From positions 598,522 to 662,521 of the forward strand of contig NZ_CP007287.1 in assembly GCF_000737865.1 (NCBI RefSeq): 64,000 bases of DNA, given 5' to 3'. Positions within the stretch are counted from its first letter, which is position 1, and each line of letters begins with the position of its first letter. The notes under the pieces were generated by a model, which had not been told where the DNA came from, did not search any database, and saw only the letters and a program-made list of their open reading frames with translations. Shown in pieces: positions 10,019-18,155 of this stretch. Made by a program: the position numbers and the translations under genes. The DNA comes from Bifidobacterium coryneforme (GTDB taxonomy: Bacteria > Actinomycetota > Actinomycetes > Actinomycetales > Bifidobacteriaceae).

Positions 10019-10112
10019 TGGCCACCCCAGGTCCATGCCTGGAAACGGCTTCCCCTGCGTACAGGTCTGCCGCCATAATGAAGTCAGTATGAATCGTCCG
10101 AGGAGATGTATC

Positions 10113-11891
10113 TTGCCCAGCAATGATCGTAGGAATCCAGCCACAGGGAACCAGTCGGCTCAGGCCATGGACTCGTCGGTGCCGACTTCGGATTCTCCGT
10201 CCCTGTGCTCGGGTGTGACGCAAGGCGCTCAGGGTGCCGGCTCGGCAGGGCTGGATCCGACCCGTGATTCACTGGTCGGATCGGGAATCACCGACCCTCG
10301 GGCCCTGGGTGCGACCCACTTCATCGGTATCGGGGGAGCCGGTATGAGTGTTCTGGCCGAGATGCTCCATGAGACCGGTGTCCAGGTTTCGGGTTCCGAC
10401 AGGCAGGCCAGCGAGAAGACCGAGCGTCTGGAGAAGCTGGGCATTACGGTTCACATAGGTCAGAAGGCCGAGAATGTGCTGGGTGCCCGGACCGTGGTCT
10501 GGTCCAGTGCCATCAAGCCGGATAACCCTGAGATTCTGGTGGCCCGTGCTCAGGGCTCCAGGATCCTGCATCGCAGCGACATCCTCGCCCTCCTGATGGC
10601 CTCGCGGCGTTCCGTGACCGTCGCAGGTGCTCACGGTAAGACCACAACCAGCGCCCTGACCGCCCATATCCTGACTGAGGCCGGAACAGGTCGGCTCGCC
10701 GATCCAAGCTACGCCATCGGGAGCTCCATCCAGTCGGCACAGGGGGCCATCGACGGTGGACATGTCGGGCAGGGTGACGTGCTTGTGGCAGAGGCGGACG
10801 AGTCGGACGGCAGTTTCAGCAAATACCACCCCACCATTGCCATCGTTACGAATGTGGAACCCGACCATCTGGACCATTATGGAACGCCGACCGCCTTCCG
10901 CCAGGCCTTCGTCGACTATGCCCGCCGTGCCGAGGGGTACCTGGTCATCTGCGGTGACGACCAAGGGGGATTGGATGTTCTCAGGGACCTGGATGGGGAT
11001 TGCCGGGCCAGGATTGTGGTCTACTCGACCGGGACGCGTTCGCAGCTGGGGGAGGAGACCCTGAAGGGGGCCAGTCTGGTCAGAATCGTATCCGAGTCGG
11101 AGGCCAGTGGATCCGGGCGTGAACGCTGCACCCTGCGGATTCCTTCCAATCTCCTGGACCTGCATGCAGGCGGGTCGGGAACCGATACGGGGAGGTCCGG
11201 CGGTTCAGGTGATTCCGCAGGCCGGGGGGATTCGACGGACCGGACGGTCGACATCCCCGTCGACCTGGCCATACCCGGCCTGCACAATGCCAGGAATGCC
11301 GCTGCGGCCATCATTGCCTGCACCCTTCTGGGTATGGATCCCCAGGCCGCAGCCAGGGCGGCGGGGGACTTCCGTGGCGCTTCCAGGAGGTTTGAAGTCA
11401 GGGGGGAGATAGGCGGCGTGACCCTGGTGGACGACTACGCCCATCATCCCACCGAAATCGCAGCCCTTCTGGATGCCGCCCGCAGGCGGTATCCGAATCG
11501 GGTCATCCGGGTGCTCTTCCAACCCCACCTGTTTTCAAGGACCCGGATCTTCGCCGACCAGTTCGCGGCAGCCCTGAGCCAGGCGGACGATGTGACCGTG
11601 ACCGGTATCTTCCCTGCCCGGGAGCGCCAGGAGGACTACCCGGAGGTTGGCCCTGATACCATCCTCCGGGCCCGACGATCCGCGAAGGCGGAGGATGCAC
11701 CGGGGCACCAGGCCGACTTCCACGCATGTGAGGACATGAACCAGGCGGCTCTGGATGTCGCTGACCGGGCTCAGCCCGGTGATGTCATCATCACGGTCGG
11801 GGCCGGTGACATCACAACCATGGGGCAGGTCATCCTTGACAGGCTGGCCTCCAGGTCCGAGGGCCGGGACCGGAGAGAGGGCGTACGGTGA
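10113..11891 (+). CDS. murC: MurC UDP-MurNAc:L-Ala ligase with extended N-terminus
   Basis: MurC adds L-alanine to UDP-MurNAc, the first peptide step. TTG 10113 is preferred because AGGAG lies 7 bases upstream (10101-10105), giving 592 residues. ATG 10089 is an alternative, 9 bases after CATAAT. A Ser/Thr/Gly-rich N-terminal extension of about 65 residues precedes the usual start (THFIGIGGAGMSVLAEML). The ATP loop GAHGKTTTSA (near 171), EADESDGSF and the C-terminal DDYAHHPTEI are intact. About residues 350-377 are a Gly/Ser/Asp-rich insert between the central and final domains. Length exceeds the usual 460-500 residues because of the extension and insert. The stop overlaps the ftsQ GTG. Confidence 0.93.
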   Translation: MPSNDRRNPATGNQSAQAMDSSVPTSDSPSLCSGVTQGAQGAGSAGLDPTRDSLVGSGITDPRALGATHFIGIGGAGMSVLAEMLHETGVQVSGSDRQASEKTERLEKLGITVHIGQKAENVLGARTVVWSSAIKPDNPEILVARAQGSRILHRSDILALLMASRRSVTVAGAHGKTTTSALTAHILTEAGTGRLADPSYAIGSSIQSAQGAIDGGHVGQGDVLVAEADESDGSFSKYHPTIAIVTNVEPDHLDHYGTPTAFRQAFVDYARRAEGYLVICGDDQGGLDVLRDLDGDCRARIVVYSTGTRSQLGEETLKGASLVRIVSESEASGSGRERCTLRIPSNLLDLHAGGSGTDTGRSGGSGDSAGRGDSTDRTVDIPVDLAIPGLHNARNAAAAIIACTLLGMDPQAAARAAGDFRGASRRFEVRGEIGGVTLVDDYAHHPTEIAALLDAARRRYPNRVIRVLFQPHLFSRTRIFADQFAAALSQADDVTVTGIFPARERQEDYPEVGPDTILRARRSAKAEDAPGHQADFHACEDMNQAALDVADRAQPGDVIITVGAGDITTMGQVILDRLASRSEGRDRREGVR

Positions 11892-12916
11892 CAACCCGCA
11901 GAGTCATCAGCTCACAGGACCCGAAGGGGCAAGAGGGGTCCAAGCGGTCGGTCAAGTCCGGAGGACTGATTTCCCGCCGGGGGAAAACCAAAGGGAAGAC
12001 ACCGGCTGATATCGACAAGTCGTCCGTCCGCACCATCAGCTCAACCAAGAAAAGCAAGACCGACGACTTCGTCGACGCCAGGAACATGCCCTCCAACCAG
12101 GCGGTATCGAACCGTATCGGGGCCGACCAGGATCAGCAGGGCATGGGGGTCTTCGTCCGTCCCAAGGTCATTGATTTCCAGGCCAGGGTCCAAGAAAAGA
12201 AATCGGTCAATCGCCGGGTCATCCTTATCCGTACCGGTATCTCCGTCTTGGTGCTGGCCCTTGTTGCCGCCCTGATCTGGCTTCTCTTCATCTCGCCCGT
12301 CTTCAGGCTACATGCCGAGGACATCGAGGTTTCGGGCGGCAATGCCTGGGTGAACAACGAACGGGTGGAGACAATCGTCAAAGGGCAGGGTGACCGGTCC
12401 CTCCTGTTGATTTCGACGGGGGCGATCGAGCGGGACATCGGCGGTATGGCCGGAGTGACCGACGCCCAGGTGCACAAGCACTTCCCCCACGGTCTTCGTG
12501 TGACCTTCAACGCCCAGGAGCCCACTGCAATCCTCAAGGATTCCAACGACACCATGACTGCCGTGGACCGGGAGGGGCGGGTGCTCAACACAGTCGACAA
12601 GCCGGTCAATGATATTCCCATCATCCAGGTGTCCAACCTGGAACACGGCAAGAGCGACCTGGTGGTCAAACAGACCCTTCGGATACTCTCCGCCATGCCT
12701 GAAACGATGCGCCACTCCGTGACTAAGGTGACGGCCGACACCCAGGATTCCATCACCACCGAGCTGAATAATGGTGAGCGCGTGATTGTCTGGGGCGACA
12801 GCTCCGATCTGAAACTCAAGCTGGCCGTCGTGGATAAAATCATCAACGATCCCAGCAAAATCGGAGACAAGCACCAGCTCGATGTCTCCGCGCCCCTCAG
12901 GCCCATAGTCAGATAG
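11888..12916 (+). CDS. ftsQ: FtsQ divisome protein
   Basis: This is a 342-residue single-pass protein linking early and late divisome proteins. Residues 1-108 form a long basic, Ser/Thr-rich cytoplasmic region, and about 111-136 are a membrane helix (ISVLVLALVAALIWLLFI). About 138-210 form a POTRA domain (FRLHAEDIEVSGGNAWVNNE, then KHFPHGLRVTFNAQEPTA), followed by the FtsQ beta domain. The GTG start overlaps the murC stop. It ends the cluster: 4 bases later the convergent dtd gene begins, and ftsZ is not next to it. No terminator hairpin fits between the two stops, so the convergent transcripts may overlap. Confidence 0.93.
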   Translation: MTTRRVISSQDPKGQEGSKRSVKSGGLISRRGKTKGKTPADIDKSSVRTISSTKKSKTDDFVDARNMPSNQAVSNRIGADQDQQGMGVFVRPKVIDFQARVQEKKSVNRRVILIRTGISVLVLALVAALIWLLFISPVFRLHAEDIEVSGGNAWVNNERVETIVKGQGDRSLLLISTGAIERDIGGMAGVTDAQVHKHFPHGLRVTFNAQEPTAILKDSNDTMTAVDREGRVLNTVDKPVNDIPIIQVSNLEHGKSDLVVKQTLRILSAMPETMRHSVTKVTADTQDSITTELNNGERVIVWGDSSDLKLKLAVVDKIINDPSKIGDKHQLDVSAPLRPIVR

Positions 12917-12920
12917 GTGC

Positions 12921-13394
12921 CTACATCAGTTCGTCGGTGTCCAGGAGGATGGTCACAGGGCCGTCGTTGATGAAGTCAAGCCGCATATGGGTGCCGAAAC
13001 TGCCGGTCGACACCTTGACCCCGTAGGCCGACAGGGCCTGATTGAAATCCTCCCAGACCGCCTTGGCGTGGTCCGGCTTGCCGGCTGCTATGAAGCTGGG
13101 GCGGTTGCCACGGCGGATATCGCCGTAGAGCGTGAACTGGGAGACCGACAGAATCTGCCCCCGGCAGTCAAGTACCGACCGGTTCATCTTGCCCTGCTCG
13201 TCCTCGAAGATCCTCATATTGACGATCTTCCTGGCTGCATATGCCACCTGGTCCGGGCCGTCCTGATCGCTGACCGCCACCAGGAGCAGGAGCCCCTGGT
13301 TGATCTGTTGTGGAGCAAAACCGGTGTCTGGCTGGCCCTGCTCATCCACTACGTCCACGCGACCCCGGGTAACCCGCTGAATGACGATTCTCAT
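12921..13394 (-). CDS. dtd: D-aminoacyl-tRNA deacylase (Dtd)
   Basis: Dtd hydrolyses D-amino acids mischarged onto tRNA. The 157-residue length is typical. The two cross-subunit motifs are visible, SQFTLYGD in mid-protein and NDGPVTILLDT at the C-terminus (usually N-S/T-GPVT). A longer reading upstream of ATG 13394 is rejected because MRIVIQRVTRGRV is the family start. ATG 13394 lies 7 bases after a TAGACT hexamer and has no Shine-Dalgarno sequence, suggesting a leaderless message. It converges on ftsQ. A proofreading enzyme for D-amino acids fits a cell that may make D-Asp for its wall (see 28943-32586), although dtd is near-universal. Confidence 0.95.
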   Translation of the reverse strand: MRIVIQRVTRGRVDVVDEQGQPDTGFAPQQINQGLLLLVAVSDQDGPDQVAYAARKIVNMRIFEDEQGKMNRSVLDCRGQILSVSQFTLYGDIRRGNRPSFIAAGKPDHAKAVWEDFNQALSAYGVKVSTGSFGTHMRLDFINDGPVTILLDTDELM

Positions 13395-13401
13395 GGTTAC
13401 C

Positions 13402-13407
13402 AGTCTA
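13402..13407 (-). promoter_or_regulatory. Candidate -10 element for leaderless dtd
   Basis: On the minus strand TAGACT is followed by 7 bases and the dtd ATG. No ribosome site is visible, and the -35 region has no good match. Confidence 0.4.
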
Positions 13408-13592
13408 GGGGCCGCCGCCCGACCGCGTCGGCTGGGGCCTGCAGGGGAGGGCATCCGGTGAACTGACGTTGCTGATAGCGATGCCGGTGTCCGTGTCGGC
13501 ATCTCTGACTGTGGGTGTCAGTGGTTTCGACGATTTTGGTGGCTTCGTTTCGGCTATGCCTTTGGTGAGAAATAACTTGTATTTATCCACGA

Positions 13593-13877
13593 ATGGGTAA
13601 GTTTGACCCCATGAAATACCAGGATCCGGCAGATGTCGTCCTGCGCTCGCCCCGCTATTCCGGCCCTGAGTCACCCGATCAGTACCATGCCCGCATACGT
13701 ACCTTACTTGAAAAGCGCAAGGATCAAGTGCTCTACCAGCTCGATGACCCCAGCCTGACCCCACCACGCCGCGACAGTCTGGTCGCCCAGTACCGTCAGA
13801 TAAAGGCCGATATCGAGTCCATCAGGCTGGACGCCCGCGAATCCCTCTGTGCTGAACTCGAACGGAAATACGCATGA
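13593..13877 (+). CDS. Small charged hypothetical protein
   Basis: This is a 94-residue protein that I do not recognise. It is Arg/Asp/Glu/Gln-rich and predicted mostly helical (YHARIRTLLEKRKDQVLYQL, then SLVAQYRQIKADIESIRLDA), with no membrane segment or signal peptide. Codon use looks like neighbouring genes, which supports real coding. There is no Shine-Dalgarno sequence. The AT-rich stretch TATTTAT ends 6-7 bases before ATG 13593, compatible with a leaderless start; ATG 13611 is an alternative. It is divergent from dtd and convergent with the sugar kinase at 14060. It could be a DNA- or nucleoid-associated helical protein, but nothing specific supports that. Confidence 0.5.
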   Translation: MGKFDPMKYQDPADVVLRSPRYSGPESPDQYHARIRTLLEKRKDQVLYQLDDPSLTPPRRDSLVAQYRQIKADIESIRLDARESLCAELERKYA

Positions 13878-13935
13878 CTTCGCTCGGGCACGTAGGGGCG
13901 GGGAATCCATCGGGCGGTCTTGGACTGTTGGATTC

Positions 13936-14043
13936 GACGGGATAGGGTTCCCGTCGGCCAAGGGTAGAGAGGCAGAGCCAAGTGAAAGACGAAGCGGTGG
14001 CAGCCCTTGCCACCCCGACCCGGCTACAAGAGGCAGGTCGGGG
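13936..14043. terminator. Cluster of three hairpins between convergent genes
   Basis: Three inverted repeats lie between the small gene ending at 13877 and the kinase ending at 14060. They are CGACGGG/CCCGTCG (about 13936-13957), GGTGGCA/TGCCACC (13996-14002 and 14008-14014) and CCCCGACC/GGTCGGGG (14013-14020 and 14036-14043). The second is followed on the minus strand by a short T-containing stretch (CTTCGTCTTT), so it may terminate the kinase transcript. The rest of 13878-14059 shows nothing else. Confidence 0.45.
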
Positions 14044-14059
14044 AGTGGTTCGTCAGGAT

Positions 14060-14959
14060 TCAGCGCCCTTCCTGGGCCAGGTAATCGGGAATCTGGTCGG
14101 GGTATTCCGGCCAGGCCCCATGCTGTGAGCAGACGAAGGCCGCCGTGTTGACGGCAGCTCGGTGCGCCTGGACCAGCGAGGCCCCCAGGAGACGGTTGAT
14201 GGCAAAGGTGCCGGAGAAGGCGTCCCCGGCACCGACCGTATCGGCGACTTTGATCTTGGGGGTCTGGATGCGGGAGGTCTCGCCGTTCGAAAGGTAGATG
14301 GTGCTGTAGTCGCTGCCCGCCGTCAGAACGATGGTGTTCAGGTGGTACTCGTCCATGAACCACTGGCAGAGTTCGGCATCGGTGTCCCCGGGGGTCTTGA
14401 ACATGTCGCGCAGAAGCACCAGCTCCTCGTCGTTGAGTTTGAAGACCGTTGCCATGTTCAGCAGTTCTTGAATCAGGTCCTGGGAGTAGAAGGTGCCACG
14501 CAGGTTGATATCGAAGAACCGCATGGCATCGGGGCGGGTGACCTTCAGGGCTTCCAGTCCGGCCTTACGGGATTCGTCGCTGCGCAGGGCCAGGGTTCCG
14601 TAGCAGACCGAGTCGGCCTTCCTGGCGAGGTCGGAGAGCTCGTCGGTGCACCTCAGATGGTCCCAGGCCACGTCCGGCTTGAAGATGTACTGGGGGATGC
14701 CCTCATTCAGTTCCACTTCGACCGTGCTGGTGGGATGATCGTTGTGTTGCAGGATGGCCTTGACCCCGGCCTCCTTGACGGCCTCTTCCAGCTCCCGTCC
14801 CAAGTCATCATTGCCCACGGCGCTGAAGGCGTACCCGTCAGCACCGTTCTTCGTGGCGTGATAGCTGAAGTTGACGGGGGCTCCTCCTGCGCGCTTCCCC
14901 GAAGGCAGTACGTCCCAGAGGAGTTCGCCGATGCTGAGGACTATTGGTTTTGCGGCCAT
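14060..14959 (-). CDS. PfkB-family sugar kinase, probable fructokinase
   Basis: This is a 299-residue PfkB (ribokinase-like) kinase that phosphorylates a free sugar with ATP. It opens with LSIGELLWDVLPSGKRAGGAP, whose GGAPxNF motif is characteristic of fructokinases. Near the C-terminus it has the anion-hole and catalytic-base signature DTVGAGDAFSGTF. GGAAGGGAAG precedes ATG 14959. It lies 154 bases downstream of a ROK repressor on the same strand and beside the xylose genes, so it may belong to the same carbohydrate regulon. Three 18-bp direct repeats lie just upstream. Fructose is the best guess for substrate, and another hexose or pentose is possible. Confidence 0.8.
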   Translation of the reverse strand: MAAKPIVLSIGELLWDVLPSGKRAGGAPVNFSYHATKNGADGYAFSAVGNDDLGRELEEAVKEAGVKAILQHNDHPTSTVEVELNEGIPQYIFKPDVAWDHLRCTDELSDLARKADSVCYGTLALRSDESRKAGLEALKVTRPDAMRFFDINLRGTFYSQDLIQELLNMATVFKLNDEELVLLRDMFKTPGDTDAELCQWFMDEYHLNTIVLTAGSDYSTIYLSNGETSRIQTPKIKVADTVGAGDAFSGTFAINRLLGASLVQAHRAAVNTAAFVCSQHGAWPEYPDQIPDYLAQEGR

Positions 14960-14973
14960 GGTCTTCCCTTCCT

Positions 14974-15027
14974 GATGGTGTTCTTCAGATTGATGGTGTT
15001 TTTCTTACGGATGGTGCTTGTACGGTA
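14974..15027 (-). repeat. Three 18-bp tandem repeats upstream of the sugar kinase
   Basis: GATGGTG starts at 14974, 14992 and 15010, exactly 18 bases apart. Each copy is followed by a T-rich segment (GTTCTTCAG, GTTTTTCTT, GCTTGTACG). On the minus strand this reads as three AACACCATC-like sites in the leader or promoter of the kinase. The spacing of nearly two helical turns would suit cooperative binding on one DNA face. Confidence 0.5.
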
Positions 15028-15113
15028 GGCGCCGGCTGGGGGCGATGTTCGTGTTTGAGCCCCTCTGTCGGTCGGAGCAGTAGATGTCGCGAAGAATGGC
15101 TCCGCATGGTTTC

Positions 15114-16328
15114 TCATCCCATTCCTCCCAGGCTTGAGGGGTGCTCCAGGAACTGGTTGGCGGCCACGGCGGCGGACCCGGTCAGTGTGGCATCCGCGGG
15201 GAGGTCCGACAGCAGAATCTCGGTGTGGTCCCGTACCTGGGGGAGGGCCCGTGCGGACACCAGGCTCTTGACCCGGTCCAGCAGGGGTTGGCCAGCCTGT
15301 GCCACCAGGTCGCCGATGATGATCTGCGCGGGATTATATGCGTTGACGATGGTGACGCATCCGTAGCCAACGTAGTCGGCCACCTGGTCGAGGAGCGCCA
15401 TGGAAGTCCTGTCACCTTGGCGGGCCATGGTGAAGAGGAGGTCACAGGCCTCCTTGTGGGTCATGGCCGCCAGGCCGGGGAAGTGGTCCTCCCGGTTGGT
15501 TCTGCCCATCAGGGTGTGTATGGCCACGGCCGAGCAGTAGCACTCCAGACATCCCCGATTGCCGCACTCGCAGGCGGTTCCGTTCATGTCGATGCTGACA
15601 TGGCCGATTTCCGTGGCGGCTCCCAGGCTTCCATCCACCGGGTTGCCCTGGTCGATGACTCCGAGGCCGACGCCTTCGCCCACCAGGTAATAGGCCAGGC
15701 TGGAATCTCCGATGCGGGAATCGAAGAGACTCTCGGCCATGGCTCCGGCCCGGGCGTCCTGCTCAATGAAGGTGGGGACCCGGAAGGCTTTGCCGAACTC
15801 CTTGATGAAGTTGATGCCGCGCCAGCCCTGCATGCTGGTGACAACCGCGATTCGCCCCTCGTCGCGTAGATAGGGGCCGGGTACAGCCATACCGACGGCC
15901 ACAATGGAAGGGTCTTCGTCAAGCAGACCTCGGATGCGTTCGCGAACCTCCTCGACGCAGTCCTCCACGTCCTCGTCGGCGACTGGAGGCAGTTCCTCCA
16001 TGCTCAGCAGGTGTCCACCGATGTCGAACACCGCAATCTGCACCAGACTGCGGGCGAATTTGACTCCGATGACCTGGTAGCGTTTTGCATTCAGCTTGAG
16101 TCCAATGGATCGGCCATGCCCTCCGGAGGTCATTTCACCGGTCTCGCTGACGATGCCGGCGTCGATGAGTCGGCCGACCAGCTTGCCCACTGCCGGGGCG
16201 GTGAGGTTGAGTTTCCTGGCGATGTCGGCCCTGGAGCTGATTCCATCGGCATGCAGGCTGTGCACAATCCTGGACTGGTTGAGTTCGGACATGGCTGCAG
16301 GGGTGCTGGCAGGTCTGGTATGGCGCAT
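15114..16328 (-). CDS. ROK-family transcriptional repressor, probable xylose regulator
   Basis: This is a 404-residue ROK regulator (NagC/XylR type). The N-terminal winged helix-turn-helix lies at about residues 15-65 (SSRADIARKLNLTAPAVGKL). The sugar-binding ROK fold follows, with the zinc motif CECGNRGCLECYC and an E-I-GH segment (GAATEIGHVSIDMNG). ATG 16328 is chosen because AAGGAGGAGG lies 5-6 bases upstream; the upstream in-frame ATG lacks one. It is divergent from xylA across 299 bases holding two TTAACNNNGTTTA sites (16390-16420) over its own probable -10 (TATAAA, minus strand 16404-16399). Autoregulation and repression of xylA are inferred from this. Confidence 0.88.
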   Translation of the reverse strand: MRHTRPASTPAAMSELNQSRIVHSLHADGISSRADIARKLNLTAPAVGKLVGRLIDAGIVSETGEMTSGGHGRSIGLKLNAKRYQVIGVKFARSLVQIAVFDIGGHLLSMEELPPVADEDVEDCVEEVRERIRGLLDEDPSIVAVGMAVPGPYLRDEGRIAVVTSMQGWRGINFIKEFGKAFRVPTFIEQDARAGAMAESLFDSRIGDSSLAYYLVGEGVGLGVIDQGNPVDGSLGAATEIGHVSIDMNGTACECGNRGCLECYCSAVAIHTLMGRTNREDHFPGLAAMTHKEACDLLFTMARQGDRTSMALLDQVADYVGYGCVTIVNAYNPAQIIIGDLVAQAGQPLLDRVKSLVSARALPQVRDHTEILLSDLPADATLTGSAAVAANQFLEHPSSLGGMG

Positions 16329-16389
16329 GTCTGCCTCCTCCTTGAGTCGGGCCAACGGAAACCGCTCATGGTTTTCTGGTCCAGACGAA

Positions 16390-16420
16390 TTAACGACGTT
16401 TATAGATTAACACCGTTTAG
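16390..16420. promoter_or_regulatory. Two copies of a TTAAC-N3-GTTTA operator-like site
   Basis: TTAACGACGTTTA starts at 16390 and TTAACACCGTTTA at 16407, 17 bases apart. A third copy (TTAACCCAGTTTA) starts at 19705, just before xylB. The site is a near-palindrome (TWAAC-N3-GTTWA). It overlaps TATAAA of the divergent ROK gene, consistent with autorepression. Confidence 0.6.
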
Positions 16421-16445
16421 GCAAACTGTCGACCGGCTGGTCGCT

Positions 16446-16458
16446 TTGCTTGCAGCAA
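16446..16458. promoter_or_regulatory. Short palindrome TTGCT-N3-AGCAA
   Basis: TTGCTTGCAGCAA is an inverted repeat between the ROK gene and xylA. It could be a half-site pair for another sugar regulator (LacI-like) or chance. Confidence 0.25.
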
Positions 16459-16523
16459 GGCGGCCGCCGGCCTGTCTCCATGTAGGCGGGGGCTTCCCAT
16501 AGACGGATTCGAACGCCCGGTAT

Positions 16524-16565
16524 TTAATTTAACGGTTTGACAAATTAACTCGACTGCTTTACCGT
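16524..16565 (+). promoter_or_regulatory. xylA promoter with embedded ROK-type operator
   Basis: A perfect -35 (TTGACA, 16537-16542) is followed after 17 bases by TACCGT (16560-16565), a weak -10. The -35 lies inside a perfect inverted repeat TTAATTT (16524-16530) and AAATTAA (16542-16548) with an 11-base spacer, much like known ROK operators. A repressor bound here would block RNA polymerase. The xylA ATG with AAGGAG is about 60 bases downstream. Confidence 0.65.
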
Positions 16566-16627
16566 TGTCCGATAGGGGGAGTTCTGACTTCCGCTGAATA
16601 CAGTTTCATACGCAAAGGAGCAATCTG

Positions 16628-17971
16628 ATGGGTCTGTGGGATGTCGACAAGATCGAGTACGTCGGACGGCAGGGCGAAAAGGAAGGCCTCGGTTTCCGCT
16701 ACTACGACAAGGACAAGGTGGTGGCCGGCAAGAAGATGAAGGACTGGCTGCGGTTTGCCGTGGCCTGGTGGCACACCTTCAACCAGGGTCTGGTGGATCC
16801 CTTCGGTGATCCGACGGCTCAGCGTCCGTATTACAAGTACACCGACCCCATGGACCAGTCCCTGGCCAAGGTGGACTATGCCTTTGAGCTCTTCACCAAG
16901 CTCGGTGTGGAGTTCTTCTGCTTCCATGACCGCGACCTGGCCCCCGAGGGCGACACCCTTCGTGAGTCCAATGCCAACCTTGACAAGGTGGTCGACCGGA
17001 TCGAGAAGAACATGAAGGACACCGGGGTCAAGCTGCTCTGGAACACCTCCTCGCTCTTCACCAACGCCCGGTTCGAAGCCGGCGCGGGCACCTCGCCCTT
17101 CGCCGACATCTACGCCTATTCCGCGGGCCAGCTCAAGCACAGCCTTGAGATAGGCAAGCGCCTTGGCGCCGAGAACTATGTCTTCTGGGGTGGGCGCGAG
17201 GGATATGAATCCCTCTGGAACACCCAGATGAAGCGCGAACAGGACCACATGGCCCAGCTCTTCCATATGTGTGTGGACTACGCCAAGGAGATCGGCTTCG
17301 ATGCTCAGTTCCTGATTGAGCCCAAGCCCAAGGAGCCGACCCTGCATCAGTACGACTATGATGCGGCCACCACCATCAACTTCCTGCGTACCTATGGTCT
17401 GCAGGACGATTTCAAGCTCAATCTCGAGGGCAATCATGCCAACCTGGCCATGCATACCTACCAGCATGAGATTCGCGTGGCCCGCGAGGCCGGATTCCTG
17501 GGTTCTCTGGACGCCAACCAGGGCGACAAGCTGGTCGGCTGGGACATGGATGAGTTCCCCTCCGACCTCTACGACGCGACGGCCGTTATGTGGGAGGTGC
17601 TGGCCGCCGGAGGAATCGGACCCCATGGTGGACTGAACTTCGATGCCAAGCCCCGTCGCACCTCCTTCCTGCCCGAGGATCTCTTCAAGACGCATATCGT
17701 CGGTATGGATACCTTCGCGGCCGGTCTGCTGATCGCCGACAGGATGCATAAGGACGGATATATCGAGAATCTCCAAGAGGAGCGATACTCCTCCTTCGAT
17801 TCCGGCATCGGCACCAGCATCGAGGACGGCTCCGCCTCCCTGGCCTCCCTGGAGGAGTACAGCATCGACAAGCCGCAGTCCGAGCTGATTGCCGCCGACA
17901 GGTCGGATCATCTTGAGGTGGTCAAGGCCACGATCAACAACTACATTGTCGATACCCTCTCAGCAGTCTGA
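16628..17971 (+). CDS. xylA: Xylose isomerase XylA
   Basis: XylA converts D-xylose to D-xylulose. The protein has 447 residues, the class II length. Active-site segments are visible: the catalytic-His region FCFHDRD, the [11 protein letters not shown] motif, the metal-binding IEPKPKEPT segment, [14 protein letters not shown], and the C-terminal metal site [17 protein letters not shown] (16615-16620) lies 7 bases before ATG. It is followed by a strong terminator (17991-18030), so it is monocistronic. It faces the convergent xylB. The resulting xylulose 5-phosphate would feed the bifid (phosphoketolase) shunt. Confidence 0.97.
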   Translation: MGLWDVDKIEYVGRQGEKEGLGFRYYDKDKVVAGKKMKDWLRFAVAWWHTFNQGLVDPFGDPTAQRPYYKYTDPMDQSLAKVDYAFELFTKLGVEFFCFHDRDLAPEGDTLRESNANLDKVVDRIEKNMKDTGVKLLWNTSSLFTNARFEAGAGTSPFADIYAYSAGQLKHSLEIGKRLGAENYVFWGGREGYESLWNTQMKREQDHMAQLFHMCVDYAKEIGFDAQFLIEPKPKEPTLHQYDYDAATTINFLRTYGLQDDFKLNLEGNHANLAMHTYQHEIRVAREAGFLGSLDANQGDKLVGWDMDEFPSDLYDATAVMWEVLAAGGIGPHGGLNFDAKPRRTSFLPEDLFKTHIVGMDTFAAGLLIADRMHKDGYIENLQEERYSSFDSGIGTSIEDGSASLASLEEYSIDKPQSELIAADRSDHLEVVKATINNYIVDTLSAV

Positions 17972-17990
17972 TTATCGACCGCCACATTGC

Positions 17991-18030
17991 AGACCCTGCG
18001 CGGTGCTTCGGCATCGCGCAGGGTCTTTCG
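17991..18030 (+). terminator. xylA terminator
   Basis: A 16-bp stem (17991-18006 with 18011-18026, one G-T pair) encloses a TTCG tetraloop and is followed by TCTTTCGTTGT. This is a typical intrinsic terminator 20 bases after the xylA stop. Confidence 0.9.
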
Positions 18031-18111
18031 TTGTAATCGATGCCGATTCGAATCGGACGGGGGAGTAGCCCGCGTCACCTGGGGGCGGAAACGTCCGGGT
18101 CGGGGAACGGG

Positions 18112-18147
18112 AAGGGCCTCCTGCGGCAGTGCTCACAGGAGGCCCTT
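18112..18147 (-). terminator. xylB terminator hairpin
   Basis: Perfect 12-bp arms (AAGGGCCTCCTG at 18112-18123 and CAGGAGGCCCTT at 18136-18147) begin 8 bases past the xylB stop on the minus strand. The T-tail is short. With the xylA terminator it separates two convergent genes. Confidence 0.75.
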
Positions 18148-18155
18148 GTCTGGTC

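Noticed and set aside
9882..10112. N-terminal extension of murC back into murG
   Set aside because: It overlaps murG coding sequence. TTG 10113 has an AGGAG ribosome site and the family start lies further downstream.
16505..16525. GATTCGAAC as a minus-strand tRNA end
   Set aside because: The T-stem arms do not pair and no cloverleaf can be built.
16559..17911. 450-codon open frame on the minus strand
   Set aside because: Antisense of xylA with no ribosome site and no recognisable motif.
18031..18060. GATTCGAATC as a tRNA T-loop
   Set aside because: No acceptor, D or anticodon stems surround it. It is a simple palindrome.
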